A stretch of DNA of 64,000 nucleotides from Halodesulfovibrio aestuarii (GTDB taxonomy: Bacteria; Desulfobacterota; Desulfovibrionia; Desulfovibrionales; Desulfovibrionaceae), in assembly GCF_050571805.1 (NCBI RefSeq), contig NZ_CP192219.1; one strand, given 5' to 3'. A program made the translations under genes and the position numbers. Below the pieces are notes generated by a model, which was not told the origin of the DNA, searched no databases, and saw nothing but the letters and a program-made list of their open reading frames with translations. Shown piece by piece: positions 1-8,989 of the stretch. Within the stretch, counting starts at the first letter, position 1, and each line of letters begins with the position of its first letter.

Positions 1-583
1 CATCGTTTCTATTTAAGAAAGGAATCAGAATGTCTTCAGTATCGCGTGAAAAATCTTCAGGAACATCGTTAAAAAGCACTCCGAGCATGTCGTCGCCGAG
101 TGTTTTCTTTATATTGAGAACAGCATCGTAGTTAAGCCTGTTTCGGTGATAGCGATCAACGAGTAATGTTTTCAATCCAAGCTGTTTCGACAGTGTAATG
201 CCATCCACACCCCTGTGGGTGCCGGTATACTGGATGGAGCCACAACCGCCGACAAGCATAACGTCTTTGTCTTTAGAAATGGTGTTGTAGGCACTCTGGA
301 TGGCGGCCAGAGCGTCTGTTTCATCTGAGAGGGTAGTGGCTCTCAGGTTGTCTGGAATAATTACCGGCGTAAGTATATCTGGAGAAATCTCGAGACCGAG
401 AAGTTCCTGGATGACTAAGGCGTCTTCATCCCCGAAGACATCGTCAACTCGTTTGGGAATAGAACCCACAGGCTTCATGTAACCAACACGCATGCCACGT
501 CGTTGCATCTCAAGCCCTAAAGCCATCAATACAATATTTTTTCCCGCAAATGCGTCTGTAGAGCCTATGTAAATTCCGATCAT
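1..583 (-). CDS. BioD-like / phosphotransacetylase N-domain-like protein (partial, C-terminus off the left edge)
   Basis: An open frame starts at an ATG at 583 behind a strong GGGAGG ribosome site and runs without a stop off the left edge (194 codons seen). It begins MIGIYIGSTDAFAGKN, a P-loop-like start of the dethiobiotin-synthetase fold, and contains MKPVGSIPKRVDDVFGDEDA and VMLVGGCGSIQYTG. It resembles the N-terminal domain of the long phosphotransacetylase encoded upstream at 1929-4043, but lacks a canonical GxxxxGKS/T and appears to be a stand-alone paralogue (COG0857 type). It is downstream of ackA in the same direction, 116 bp away with a hairpin between. Its place matches a conserved hypothetical gene of the Desulfovibrio lactate-oxidation locus. 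A role in sensing acetyl-phosphate or nucleotide state is only a guess. Confidence 0.8.
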   Translation of the reverse strand, partial: MIGIYIGSTDAFAGKNIVLMALGLEMQRRGMRVGYMKPVGSIPKRVDDVFGDEDALVIQELLGLEISPDILTPVIIPDNLRATTLSDETDALAAIQSAYNTISKDKDVMLVGGCGSIQYTGTHRGVDGITLSKQLGLKTLLVDRYHRNRLNYDAVLNIKKTLGDDMLGVLFNDVPEDFSRDTEDILIPFLNRND

Positions 584-641
584 GTATTCCCTCCCAAAGA
601 AGATGCTTCGGGATATACCTCTTTCGGTAAAATGGCAAATA

Positions 642-673
642 CCGGAGCAGAAACCGGCACGTTTCTGCTCCGG
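642..673 (-). terminator. Stem-loop after ackA
   Basis: A perfect 13-bp inverted repeat (CCGGAGCAGAAAC, 642-654, and its complement, 661-673) with a 6-base loop follows ackA. On the minus strand only a broken T-run follows, so it may be a partial terminator or an mRNA-processing and stabilising hairpin that lowers expression of the downstream BioD-like gene. Confidence 0.65.
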
Positions 674-699
674 ATTATCTTCGCAAATAAACTGAAATA

Positions 700-1902
700 C
701 TAACCGAGTACTTTTACAGTAGCCTGAGCGATTTCGAGTTCTTCGTTGGTTGGAATAACAAGGATTTCTGTCTTGCCACCACCATTCAAAGAACGCTCAG
801 TGCCACGACGGGTAGCGTTTTCTTCGGTATCAATTTTGAGACCGAAGAGGTCCATGTCTGCACAAACCATTTCGCGAACGATGTCGTCGTTTTCACCGAT
901 ACCGGCAGTAAACACGATAGCGTCAACATTGCCGAGTGCTGCAAAGTAGGAACCAACGTATTTTCTGATGCGGTAAACAAACATGTCGAGAGCAGTTTCA
1001 GCTTTTGTATCGCCGTTATCAACTGCAGCGTGGATATCGCGCATGTCGCTCATGCCGCAGATACCGAAGAGACCGGACTGTTTGTTCATGAGGGTGTCAA
1101 CTTCTTCACCGGTAAGACCTTTACGCTCCATGATGAAAGGAACGAGAGCAGGGTCGATATCACCACAACGGGTACCCATCATGAGGCCTTCGAGAGGAGT
1201 AATACCCATAGTGGTATCAACACATTTGCCTGCTTTTACAGCAGACATGGAGCAGCCGTTACCGAGGTGACAGATAACGAGGTTAACGTCTTCTGGTGCT
1301 TTACCGAGGAATTTAGCTGCTCTTTTAGCAACAAAACGGTGGGAAGTACCATGGAAGCCGTAACGACGAATTCTGAGATCTTCGTAAAGCTCGTATGGAA
1401 GCGGGTAGAGAAATGCTTTTTCAGGCATAGTCTGATGGAATTCGGTATCGAATACACCAACGTTAGGAGTGCCCGGGAAAAGGTGTTCACAAACTTCAAT
1501 GCCAGCAAGGTTTGCAGGGTTGTGCAAAGGACCGAGTGGAATGTATTTGCGGATGATTTCTTTTACTTCGTCAGTTACTTTTACAGATTCTTTGATCTCT
1601 TCACCACCGAGGAGTACACGGTGGCCGATTGCGTAGATCTCAGATCTGTCTTTGATCACGCCGTCGTTTTCGTCGGTGAGCAGGTCAACAACACGCTTCA
1701 TAGCGGTTTCGTGATCTGCAAATGGCTCGTCGATAACAACTTTACGCTCGTCATCAGTATCTGGAGCAAGCTTGTTAACAAGTTTACCCATATCCTGACC
1801 GATACGTTCTACGAGACCGGAACAAAGAGCGGTTTCGTTTTCCATATTGATCAGCTGAAATTTGAGGGAAGAAGAGCCGGAGTTAATTACGAGTACGTTC
1901 AT
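700..1902 (-). CDS. ackA: Acetate kinase
   Basis: Converts acetyl-phosphate and ADP to acetate and ATP in the cytoplasm, the substrate-level phosphorylation step of incomplete lactate oxidation. The 400-residue protein has the usual family length. It shows the N-terminal VLVINSGSSSLKFQL motif that opens the ASKHA fold, GHRVLLGG near residue 92, the FDTEFHQTMP active-site region, GFHGTSHRFV and VICHLGNGCSMSAV for nucleotide and phosphate binding, and VFTAGIGEND near the C-terminus. The ATG at 1902 has an AAAGGA site. It lies 26 bp downstream of pta, so the two are almost certainly co-transcribed. Confidence 0.98.
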   Translation of the reverse strand: MNVLVINSGSSSLKFQLINMENETALCSGLVERIGQDMGKLVNKLAPDTDDERKVVIDEPFADHETAMKRVVDLLTDENDGVIKDRSEIYAIGHRVLLGGEEIKESVKVTDEVKEIIRKYIPLGPLHNPANLAGIEVCEHLFPGTPNVGVFDTEFHQTMPEKAFLYPLPYELYEDLRIRRYGFHGTSHRFVAKRAAKFLGKAPEDVNLVICHLGNGCSMSAVKAGKCVDTTMGITPLEGLMMGTRCGDIDPALVPFIMERKGLTGEEVDTLMNKQSGLFGICGMSDMRDIHAAVDNGDTKAETALDMFVYRIRKYVGSYFAALGNVDAIVFTAGIGENDDIVREMVCADMDLFGLKIDTEENATRRGTERSLNGGGKTEILVIPTNEELEIAQATVKVLG

Positions 1903-1928
1903 CTATTTTTATCCTTTAAATGGCTTGG

Positions 1929-4043
1929 CTAGATAAGCCCTTTTTCTGCCTGTGCCTGAATTGCTGTAATGGCAACAGTGTTTACAATATCTGGTACGGT
2001 ACAACCGCGAGACAAGTCGTTAACAGGCTTATTGAGTCCCTGCAAGACCGGACCGATTGCCACTGCATTTGCAGCACGCTGTACAGCTTTGTAAGTGTTG
2101 TTACCAGTATTCAGGTCAGGGAAAATAAATACGGTGGCCTTACCGGCAACTTTTGAATCAGGAAGCTTGGTTGCAGCAACGTCAGCGTCGATCGCAGCAT
2201 CATACTGGAGTGGGCCTTCCAGCTCGAGATGAGGAGCGCGTTCATGTGCAATTCTTGTTGCTTCAATAACTTTCTCAACGTCTGCACCCTTACCGGAAGA
2301 ACCGGTGGAGTAGGAAAGCATTGCAATGCGTGGGTCGACATTGAAGATGCGTGCAGTGTCTGCAGAACCTATTGCGATTTCAGCAAGCTGTTCAGAGGTA
2401 GGGTTCGGGTTAACTGCGCAGTCACCGAATACGAGAACACGGTCTTTAAGACACATGAGGAAAACGGAAGAAACAATGGAAGCTTCCGGTTTGGTTTTAA
2501 TAAACTCAAACGCAGGGCGAATTGTGTGGGCAGTGGTGTTAACCGCACCGGATACCATGCCGTCTGCATCGCCTTTTTTAACCATCATGGTGCCGTAGTA
2601 GGTGGTATCACACATGGTATCACGAGCGTGTTCCATGCTGATGCCTTTTTTCTTACGTGCTTCAAAGTAGGTTTCTACGTAGTCTTCAAAATTAGGCGCA
2701 AGTTCCGGCTGGATAATCGCAACATCAGAGAGCTGAAGACCTAAGTCAGAAATTTTCTGCTTAACAACATCAATATTGCCAAGGAGAATGATTTCTGCAA
2801 CGCCGCGACGGTTGAGCATTTCAGCTGCACGCAAAATGCGTTCTTCCTGACCTTCAGGGAGAACAATGCGCATTTTGTTAGCTTTAGCCTTTTCAATAAG
2901 GTTAAACTCAAACATCTTCGGCGTAATTTTGTCAGATTTACGGGAGATAACGCGACGGGAAATTTCAGCTGTGTCTACGTTGTCTTCGAAAATACCGAGG
3001 GCAGTAGCAACGCGGCGGCTATCCTGCGGGTCAATTCTACCGTAAAGCTGGTTCAGAACCTGAATAGCAAGGTAGGTGTGCTGTTTAACGCTGACTACAG
3101 GAATCGGCGCAGCAGACCAGCCTTCTACAAGGCGGCGAACATTTTTTGCCATCTCAAGACCGCCGGTGAGAACGATACCGGAGATATCCGGGTATGCGGA
3201 AGACATACGGGATGCGAGGGCAGAAATAATGATGTCAGAACGGTCGCCAGGAGTAATAACAAGACTGGCTTCTGTGACGTAGTCGAGGAAGTTACCAATC
3301 TGCATTGCAGCAACGCACAGGTCGTCTACACGGGAATCAAGACGGTCTTCACCGTAAACAACTTCACCTTCAAGCCAGTCCGCCACGTCTTTCATGGTTG
3401 GTTTGCTTAAGGTTGGTTCTTCAGGAATGATGTAAACAGCAAGTGCTTTTTCCGCACCTTCTTTAGTGCCGAGCTGGGAAATAATGTCAGCACAATGTGC
3501 GGAGGTTACTTCTGCACGGTTGATAACAGCAGCGACAATATCGAGTCCTTTATCTTCAAGGGAATCGAGTGTGAGCTTAGTAGAGCTGATGATCTCTTCA
3601 CAGTCCTGTTTCTGTCCGTTGACAACAACAAGAACAGGAGAGCCTAAGTTTGCGGCGATATCTGCGTTGAGATCGAATTCGAATGCTGCATCTTTGCCAA
3701 GAAAGTCTGTTCCTTCGCAAAGAACAAAATCGTATTTGTTGGCAAGCTGAGTGTATTTGTTGAGAATATTTTCAAGCAGCATGGAGCGTTGACCGTTGTT
3801 GATCAATTCACGTGCCTGATTGAGCGTGTACGCGTAGGTATCCTCGTAAGGGATATCCATACCGAAATATTCAAGAATAAGGTTAATGTCGTGGTCTTTT
3901 TTACCGGTTTCATCATCGTTGATGATAGGGCGGAAGAACGCAACGTTGCTAATGTCTTTGGTAAGCAACTGCATCATGCCGAGAACAACAGCAGATTTAC
4001 CTGTTCTTGCTTCGGTAGCTGTAATGTAAAGGTTGTGGGACAC
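1929..4043 (-). CDS. pta: Phosphate acetyltransferase (long form)
   Basis: Converts acetyl-CoA and phosphate to acetyl-phosphate and CoA, linking pyruvate oxidation to acetate kinase. At 704 residues this is the long, three-part form. An N-terminal BioD-like P-loop domain (MSHNLYITATEARTGKSAVV) is followed by a DRTGG regulatory domain around residues 215-330, then the PTA_PTB catalytic domain from about residue 380. That domain holds IVLPEGQEERILRAAE, DGMVSGAVNTTAHTIRPAFE and YSTGSSGKGADVEKV. It starts an apparent pta-ackA unit. The 250 bp before it, after the iron-sulfur subunit gene, contain only small hairpins, so it may also receive transcription from upstream. Confidence 0.97.
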   Translation of the reverse strand: MSHNLYITATEARTGKSAVVLGMMQLLTKDISNVAFFRPIINDDETGKKDHDINLILEYFGMDIPYEDTYAYTLNQARELINNGQRSMLLENILNKYTQLANKYDFVLCEGTDFLGKDAAFEFDLNADIAANLGSPVLVVVNGQKQDCEEIISSTKLTLDSLEDKGLDIVAAVINRAEVTSAHCADIISQLGTKEGAEKALAVYIIPEEPTLSKPTMKDVADWLEGEVVYGEDRLDSRVDDLCVAAMQIGNFLDYVTEASLVITPGDRSDIIISALASRMSSAYPDISGIVLTGGLEMAKNVRRLVEGWSAAPIPVVSVKQHTYLAIQVLNQLYGRIDPQDSRRVATALGIFEDNVDTAEISRRVISRKSDKITPKMFEFNLIEKAKANKMRIVLPEGQEERILRAAEMLNRRGVAEIILLGNIDVVKQKISDLGLQLSDVAIIQPELAPNFEDYVETYFEARKKKGISMEHARDTMCDTTYYGTMMVKKGDADGMVSGAVNTTAHTIRPAFEFIKTKPEASIVSSVFLMCLKDRVLVFGDCAVNPNPTSEQLAEIAIGSADTARIFNVDPRIAMLSYSTGSSGKGADVEKVIEATRIAHERAPHLELEGPLQYDAAIDADVAATKLPDSKVAGKATVFIFPDLNTGNNTYKAVQRAANAVAIGPVLQGLNKPVNDLSRGCTVPDIVNTVAITAIQAQAEKGLI

Positions 4044-4254
4044 TATGGACTCCTTGCATATCCATTGATACTAGCCAAAATTATCGAACCTGCATCCCCA
4101 GAACCGCTTCCTGGAGAATACTTCTGCAGACCGATGACAAACCCGTACATTGCCTGATGCAGTAGAAAATTCAAGCTGTTACGCAATATTGTTTGCGTAT
4201 TGGCAAGAAGCATTCCCGCATTCCGACAATGTACGGATTTGTTTCAGTCTGTAA

Positions 4255-4292
4255 GTTCAGGACGTCGTCACTGAACCATAAATCGCAAAGCG
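4255..4292 (-). other. Small stem-loops downstream of the Fe-S subunit gene
   Basis: GTTCAG (4255-4260) pairs with CTGAAC (4271-4276), and TCGC pairs with GCGA just before the stop codon of the next gene (4282-4292). Neither hairpin is followed by a T-run. They sit in the 250-bp pta leader and could be processing sites. Confidence 0.3.
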
Positions 4293-4293
4293 A

Positions 4294-5589
4294 CTATAGG
4301 GTTTCAGCGTAGAGTTCGATGCTATGCTTTACTTCTACGTCGTCGCCGTTTTGTGAAAGCATATCGTTCAGTTGCATCATACAAGCCGGACAGCCTGTGG
4401 ATACAACATTAGCACCCGTCTCAATAACGTTGTTACGTTTACGTCCCCCGATCTTTTTAGAAAGATCATAGTGGTATAATGTAAAGGTACCGCCACATCC
4501 ACAGCAGCGATCCGCTTCATTCATTTCTACCAGTTCGTAGTTGCTGTTCATGCGGATAAGGTCACGTGGCTGTTCTGCTACGCCGAGGCCCTTCTTAAGG
4601 TGACAAGAGTCATGGAAGGTTACCTTTTTTCCGCCCTTAGGTGCTTCACCTTCCGGCTTAACACCCAGAACATCTACGAGGAATTCGTTGATATCCATTG
4701 CTTTAGCAGCAATTTTTTCAATTTTTCTCTGCATGTCGGCCGGGTACTCTTTACCGTACTTAGGCCAGTATTTCATGATGGTGGAAATACAGGAACCGCA
4801 AGGAGCAACAATATAATCGTATTCGCCCTCTGCAAAGATTTCTGTATTGTATTTCACCATCTTATCATAGGCTTTTTTATCACCTGCAGAAAGAGCAGGG
4901 ATACCACAACACGCCTGAGTTGCGGGCATCCAGACACCAACTCCGTGGTGTTTAAATACCTTCAGACATGCTTCACCCATGTTGGTGTACATCTTATCAG
5001 CTACACAGCCAGGGAAGAAGAGAACTCGGATGCCGGATTTTCCAGCTGGAGTATCAATAGTACCATATTTAGCGTGCAGTGACTTTTTAGCAACCGGATT
5101 AAAATGACGGTTACCGATAAATGGCTCGAGTAAAGGTGCTTTACGGGTACCCTGTTTTTCTGATGCCTTAGATGTCATGAGGTTCTGGAATTTAGAACCG
5201 AAATCGAGAAGCATGTTAAAGAGCTTAGGGTTACCTACCATGCCGCGCAGGATAGCTTTCTTCACTGGGGAAAGGCCCATGTACTGGTTCACAATAGTAC
5301 GAGCCTTAATGAAGATATCACTGATCTGTACACCGGAAGGACAGTTAGCGCCACAGGAACCACAGAGCAGACAGCGGTTCAGGGCTTCCTGAACACCTTC
5401 TGCATCGTTGATGAGTTCTGCTGCAAGACGTTCGAGCAGGGCAATTTTACCACGGGTTACGTCAGACTCCTTCATAGTTTCGGAGAAAACTGGACATACA
5501 GCCTGACACATGCCGCACTTCATGCAGGCAACCATCTGATCGTCCAGCTCCTGAAGGAGCTTCGCAAGTTTTGTAAGATCTGCTGACAT
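4294..5589 (-). CDS. Lactate dehydrogenase iron-sulfur subunit (GlcF/LldF-like, two CCG domains)
   Basis: Predicted electron-transfer partner of the FAD protein encoded just upstream; the pair oxidises lactate to pyruvate at the inner face of the membrane. The ATG at 5589 gives 431 residues; an in-frame extension upstream overlaps the FAD gene and is unlikely. Two 4Fe-4S ferredoxin clusters lie near the N-terminus (CMKCGMCQAVCP and CLLCGSCGANCP). Two cysteine-rich CCG domains follow, with FFPGCVADKMYTN, ACCGIPALSAGD, SCHLKKGLG and CCGCGGTF, which in this family bind a further cluster. Only 4 bp separate it from the FAD subunit gene, implying coupled translation. Glycolate oxidase GlcF is a close relative, but context favours lactate. 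Confidence 0.92.
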   Translation of the reverse strand: MSADLTKLAKLLQELDDQMVACMKCGMCQAVCPVFSETMKESDVTRGKIALLERLAAELINDAEGVQEALNRCLLCGSCGANCPSGVQISDIFIKARTIVNQYMGLSPVKKAILRGMVGNPKLFNMLLDFGSKFQNLMTSKASEKQGTRKAPLLEPFIGNRHFNPVAKKSLHAKYGTIDTPAGKSGIRVLFFPGCVADKMYTNMGEACLKVFKHHGVGVWMPATQACCGIPALSAGDKKAYDKMVKYNTEIFAEGEYDYIVAPCGSCISTIMKYWPKYGKEYPADMQRKIEKIAAKAMDINEFLVDVLGVKPEGEAPKGGKKVTFHDSCHLKKGLGVAEQPRDLIRMNSNYELVEMNEADRCCGCGGTFTLYHYDLSKKIGGRKRNNVIETGANVVSTGCPACMMQLNDMLSQNGDDVEVKHSIELYAETL

Positions 5590-5593
5590 AATA

Positions 5594-7000
5594 TTAACCT
5601 GCGATGATTTTGCCTGGGTTGAGGATGTTGTTAGGATCAATCGCACGCTTCATATTGAGGGAGTAGTCAATAGTAGCGCGGGAAGTTTCCTTTTCCATCC
5701 ATTTGGATTTTGCCATGCCGATACCGTGTTCGCCGGAAAGAGTACCTTTGAGGGAAAGGGCTACGTCGAAGATGTTATCGACAGCTTCTTCTACTCGATG
5801 GAATTCTTTAGCATCACGACGGTCACAAAGAATAGTCGGGTGCAGGTTACCGTCGCCAGCGTGGCCGAAGGTACCGATAGCGAGATCGTATTTCTTTGCG
5901 ATGTCGTTAATTGCTGCAACCATTGCAGGAATCTGGGAACGAGGTACTGTTGCATCTTCAAGAACAGTGGTCGGCTTAGCGCGAGCAAGTGCTGGCAGCG
6001 CGTTACGACGAGCTTCCCACAGTTTGAATTTCTCTTCAGCATCTTTTGCAACGTGAACAGCAGTTGCACCGGATTTAGTGAGACATTTTTCTACAACAGC
6101 AGCTTCGTCTGCAACCTGTCCTGGATGGCCGTCTACTTCAATAAGAAGAATAGCAGCAGCTTCTACTGGGAGGCCAGCTTTGGTGTATGCTTCAACGTGT
6201 TTAAGAGCAGCCTGATCCATGAACTCGAGAGTACAAGGAACAACGTGCGCGGAGATGATGGAAGCAACAGCTTCAGAAGCTTTGTTAACATCATCAAATA
6301 CTGCCATCATAGCTTTAGAAGCTGCAGGTGGCGGAGTAAGTTTGAGGATAATTTCGTTGAATACACCGAGAGTGCCTTCAGAAGCAGCCATAAGGCCAGC
6401 AAGGTTGTAGCCGGTTACGCACTTAACAGTACGGGAACCAGTTTTAACGAGCTGACCGTTAACATCAAAAAAGTCCAAGCCCATTACGTAATCTTTAGTA
6501 ACGCCGTATTTGAGACCACGAAGGCCGCCAGCGTTTTCTGCTACGTTACCACCAATGGTGGAAACAGCCTGAGAACCCGGGTCTGGTGGGTAGAACAGAC
6601 CACGTTTTGCAACTTCTTGCGCAAACTGTGCTGTAACAACACCAGGCTGAACAACAGCGTAGAGATCTTCTTCGTTAATTTCGAGGATCTTGTTAAGGCC
6701 GTTGGTGAGAACAACAATACCGTCGCGTTTGTCTGGAATGGTTCCACCTGAAAGGTTTGTGCCAGCACCGCGTACAGTAATTGGACAGTTGTTTTCGTTA
6801 CAAAGAGCGATAACTTTGCCCAGCTCTTCAGAATTGGTCGGGCGAACAACCAATGCAGGGGTTACAGGTTCAAGCACAGCAGAGTCATAAGAATATGCCT
6901 GACGCTCTGGCTCAGAGGTAAATACGTTTTCACTGCCTACTACGGCTTCAAATTCTTTAGTTAAGGACGCACTAATCACGGAGTTCTCCTCAATAATCAT
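5594..7000 (-). CDS. FAD-binding lactate dehydrogenase subunit (GlcD/DLD family)
   Basis: Flavoprotein that should oxidise D-lactate (or glycolate) and pass electrons to the adjacent Fe-S subunit. The 468 residues match the GlcD family. The PCMH-type FAD domain is marked by ITVRGAGTNLSGGTIP (about residues 75-92) and YPPDPGSQAVSTIGGNVAEN. The C-terminal oxidase domain carries GTFGHAGDGNLHPTILCD and GTLSGEHGIGMAKSKWM, the histidines and glycines that shape the substrate pocket. No signal peptide is visible, so it is cytoplasmic or membrane-associated through its partner. It is separated from the lactate permease gene upstream by two hairpins, one a good terminator, suggesting graded expression or its own promoter in the 160-bp gap. 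Confidence 0.94.
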   Translation of the reverse strand: MIIEENSVISASLTKEFEAVVGSENVFTSEPERQAYSYDSAVLEPVTPALVVRPTNSEELGKVIALCNENNCPITVRGAGTNLSGGTIPDKRDGIVVLTNGLNKILEINEEDLYAVVQPGVVTAQFAQEVAKRGLFYPPDPGSQAVSTIGGNVAENAGGLRGLKYGVTKDYVMGLDFFDVNGQLVKTGSRTVKCVTGYNLAGLMAASEGTLGVFNEIILKLTPPPAASKAMMAVFDDVNKASEAVASIISAHVVPCTLEFMDQAALKHVEAYTKAGLPVEAAAILLIEVDGHPGQVADEAAVVEKCLTKSGATAVHVAKDAEEKFKLWEARRNALPALARAKPTTVLEDATVPRSQIPAMVAAINDIAKKYDLAIGTFGHAGDGNLHPTILCDRRDAKEFHRVEEAVDNIFDVALSLKGTLSGEHGIGMAKSKWMEKETSRATIDYSLNMKRAIDPNNILNPGKIIAG

Positions 7001-7073
7001 GTTGTCTACAAACGGTATTCAACCTGTTCACAATTAACCGGCAACGAACAGGAGGACCGAACCTTTTAAAAAA

Positions 7074-7150
7074 ACGGGGCACACTTCCGCAGTAGCCCCG
7101 TTCTTCAATACACTAGCAAGAAAGCTGGAGACAGCCTGTCGGCTGTCTCC
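7074..7150 (-). terminator. Two stem-loops after the lactate permease gene
   Basis: GGAGACAGCC (7127-7136) pairs perfectly with GGCTGTCTCC (7141-7150) around a 4-base loop, 13 bases after the permease stop. Further on, ACGGGGC (7074-7080) pairs with GCCCCGT (7095-7101) and is followed on the minus strand by a run of Ts. The second is a standard intrinsic terminator. Some read-through into the dehydrogenase genes is likely if they lack a strong promoter. Confidence 0.8.
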
Positions 7151-7163
7151 GGCAAAGTATATT

Positions 7164-8849
7164 TTAGAAGAGGGTTGGGAACATAACGATGCATACAGAT
7201 GCAACGATACCAACCACGATTCCGTACAGAAGGAAAGGCCATACGGTGCGACGAAGGATGGCGCCTTCTTGACCGGAGAGACCTACAACCGCACAAGCAG
7301 CAACGATGTTGTGGATACAAACCATGTTACCCATACCACCACCAACTGCCTGAGCAGCAACAATCAGCTGACGAGGCAACTCGAGCTGTGCTGCCATTCC
7401 CCACTGGAATTCAGCGAAGAGAAGGTCAGATACTGTGTTGGAACCAGTAATAAATGCACCTAAACCACCAACGAAGGATGCAAACATAGGCCATGCACCA
7501 CCGAAGATGTTAGCTGCAACTTCCGCCAATGCCAGAGGCATGGAAGGAAGACCTGCAGGGTTGTTAGCGGAAAGACGGAAGATAGATACGAGTGCTACTG
7601 CGAATACGAGAGCAATTGTAGGGTTCTTCATCTTTACGATAGCTTCAGTCCAAGCTTTCTTGGTATTTTCGCCACTCATGCCATGGAGGACGATGGTGAT
7701 GATAGCAACAAGAATGAATGGAATGGTACCTGGCAGGTAAAGGTACTTAATAGCATTTGTAATTTCAGGGTGACCAAGGAAGCCTGCGTCGAAGTTGAGT
7801 GATACGCCTGCGAGCATGCCTTTGAGACCAAGTTCAGGAATACGGGTGATAACAAGGATCACACCGATAAGAATGTATGGAAGCCATGCACGGAACTGAG
7901 ACATGTGAGCAGTAAAGTTGGTAGAACCACCACCTTTAATGTCGCCAGTCCATTCTGGATCCCATTTTTCGTGATCACCAAAGTCAAAGTGATCGTTAGG
8001 CATGCAGAAACCGTTTTTAGCACCAAGAATGATGATACCGAGACCAACGAGACCACCGATAAGGGATGGGAACTCAGGGCCGATCAACCATGCAAACGCA
8101 AGGTAAGGTACGATGAATGCGGTAGATGCAAATACACAGAATTTCCATGCGCCAAAGCCTTCTTTCCAGCTACGGTTAACACCGAAGTAACGGGTGATGA
8201 AACCAAGCATGAAGATAGGAAGAATGTAAATCATTGGTGCGTTGAAAACAGTTGCCCACTGGCCGATTACAGCGTTGAACTGATCAGCAGATGCAAAGTT
8301 AAGTCCAGGGATGCCAGCGGCAACAGCCTGATCTACGAGTGGACGAACGTATTTAAGACCGAGGATAATCGGAGTACCAACAGCACCAAAGGTAACTGGG
8401 AAAGAGTTAAATACGAGACAGATTACTGCAGCTGCAAGCGGCGGGAAGCCGAGAGACAGAAGCAGTGGAGCAGCAAGAGCAGCCGGAGTACCGAAGCCTG
8501 CAGCACCTTCAATGAAGGCTGCGAACATGAAACCGATGATAATAGCCTGAATACGGCGGTCACCGGAAATCTGCTGCATACCGTACTGAATAGTTTCCAT
8601 ACCACCGCTGTACTGCAGTGTGTAGAGAATGAGAATCGCACCAAAAACAATGATCAGTACGGAAATTGCTGTAATGAGACCGTGGAAAGACATAGCTGCT
8701 ACGTAGCTAGCATCAAGACCCCAACCTGCCATCGCACCAAGAACAGCACATGCCCAAGCAACAGGCATAGCCTTAGTTGCAGGCCAGCGAAGGCCTACCA
8801 TCAAAATAAGAGCTGCCAGAATAGGCAGAACAGCAAACATTGCCAACAT
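7164..8849 (-). CDS. lctP: L-lactate permease (LctP family)
   Basis: Imports lactate, the substrate of the dehydrogenase encoded next to it, probably with protons or sodium. The 561 residues are almost entirely hydrophobic, with a dozen or more membrane segments, the usual LctP layout. Family-typical stretches include GFMFAAFIEGAAGFGTPAAL, LVFNSFPVTFGAVGTPIILG near the first third, and ITGSNTVSDLLFAEFQWG and AVGGGMGNMVCIHNIVAA toward the end. The ATG at 8849 has a GAGGAG site. It is the first gene after por, with the por terminator and an inverted repeat in the 140-bp gap. Confidence 0.95.
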   Translation of the reverse strand: MLAMFAVLPILAALILMVGLRWPATKAMPVAWACAVLGAMAGWGLDASYVAAMSFHGLITAISVLIIVFGAILILYTLQYSGGMETIQYGMQQISGDRRIQAIIIGFMFAAFIEGAAGFGTPAALAAPLLLSLGFPPLAAAVICLVFNSFPVTFGAVGTPIILGLKYVRPLVDQAVAAGIPGLNFASADQFNAVIGQWATVFNAPMIYILPIFMLGFITRYFGVNRSWKEGFGAWKFCVFASTAFIVPYLAFAWLIGPEFPSLIGGLVGLGIIILGAKNGFCMPNDHFDFGDHEKWDPEWTGDIKGGGSTNFTAHMSQFRAWLPYILIGVILVITRIPELGLKGMLAGVSLNFDAGFLGHPEITNAIKYLYLPGTIPFILVAIITIVLHGMSGENTKKAWTEAIVKMKNPTIALVFAVALVSIFRLSANNPAGLPSMPLALAEVAANIFGGAWPMFASFVGGLGAFITGSNTVSDLLFAEFQWGMAAQLELPRQLIVAAQAVGGGMGNMVCIHNIVAACAVVGLSGQEGAILRRTVWPFLLYGIVVGIVASVCIVMFPTLF

Positions 8850-8883
8850 AAGAAAACGCTCCTCATTTAGGTTGTTAGCAACC

Positions 8884-8914
8884 GTATCCGTTTATCCACC
8901 ATTAAAACGGATAC
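8884..8914 (-). promoter_or_regulatory. Perfect inverted repeat in the lactate permease leader
   Basis: GTATCCGTTT (8884-8893) and AAACGGATAC (8905-8914) form a perfect 10-bp inverted repeat around 11 bases, 35 bases upstream of the permease start and separate from the por terminator hairpin. No T-run follows. It could be an operator or a leader hairpin that stabilises the permease mRNA after read-through from por. Confidence 0.5.
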
Positions 8915-8924
8915 GATTGAATAA

Positions 8925-8968
8925 AAAGGTTCCCGGGTCGGGCTTCCGCTCCCTAGCCGGGAACCTTT
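8925..8968 (-). terminator. Intrinsic terminator of por
   Basis: AAAGGTTCCCGG (8925-8936) and CCGGGAACCTTT (8957-8968) make a 12-bp stem with a 20-base loop about 20 bases after the por stop. On the minus strand it is followed by a short T-run. Confidence 0.85.
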
Positions 8969-8989
8969 AACAGCTTAGTAGCCTACGCG

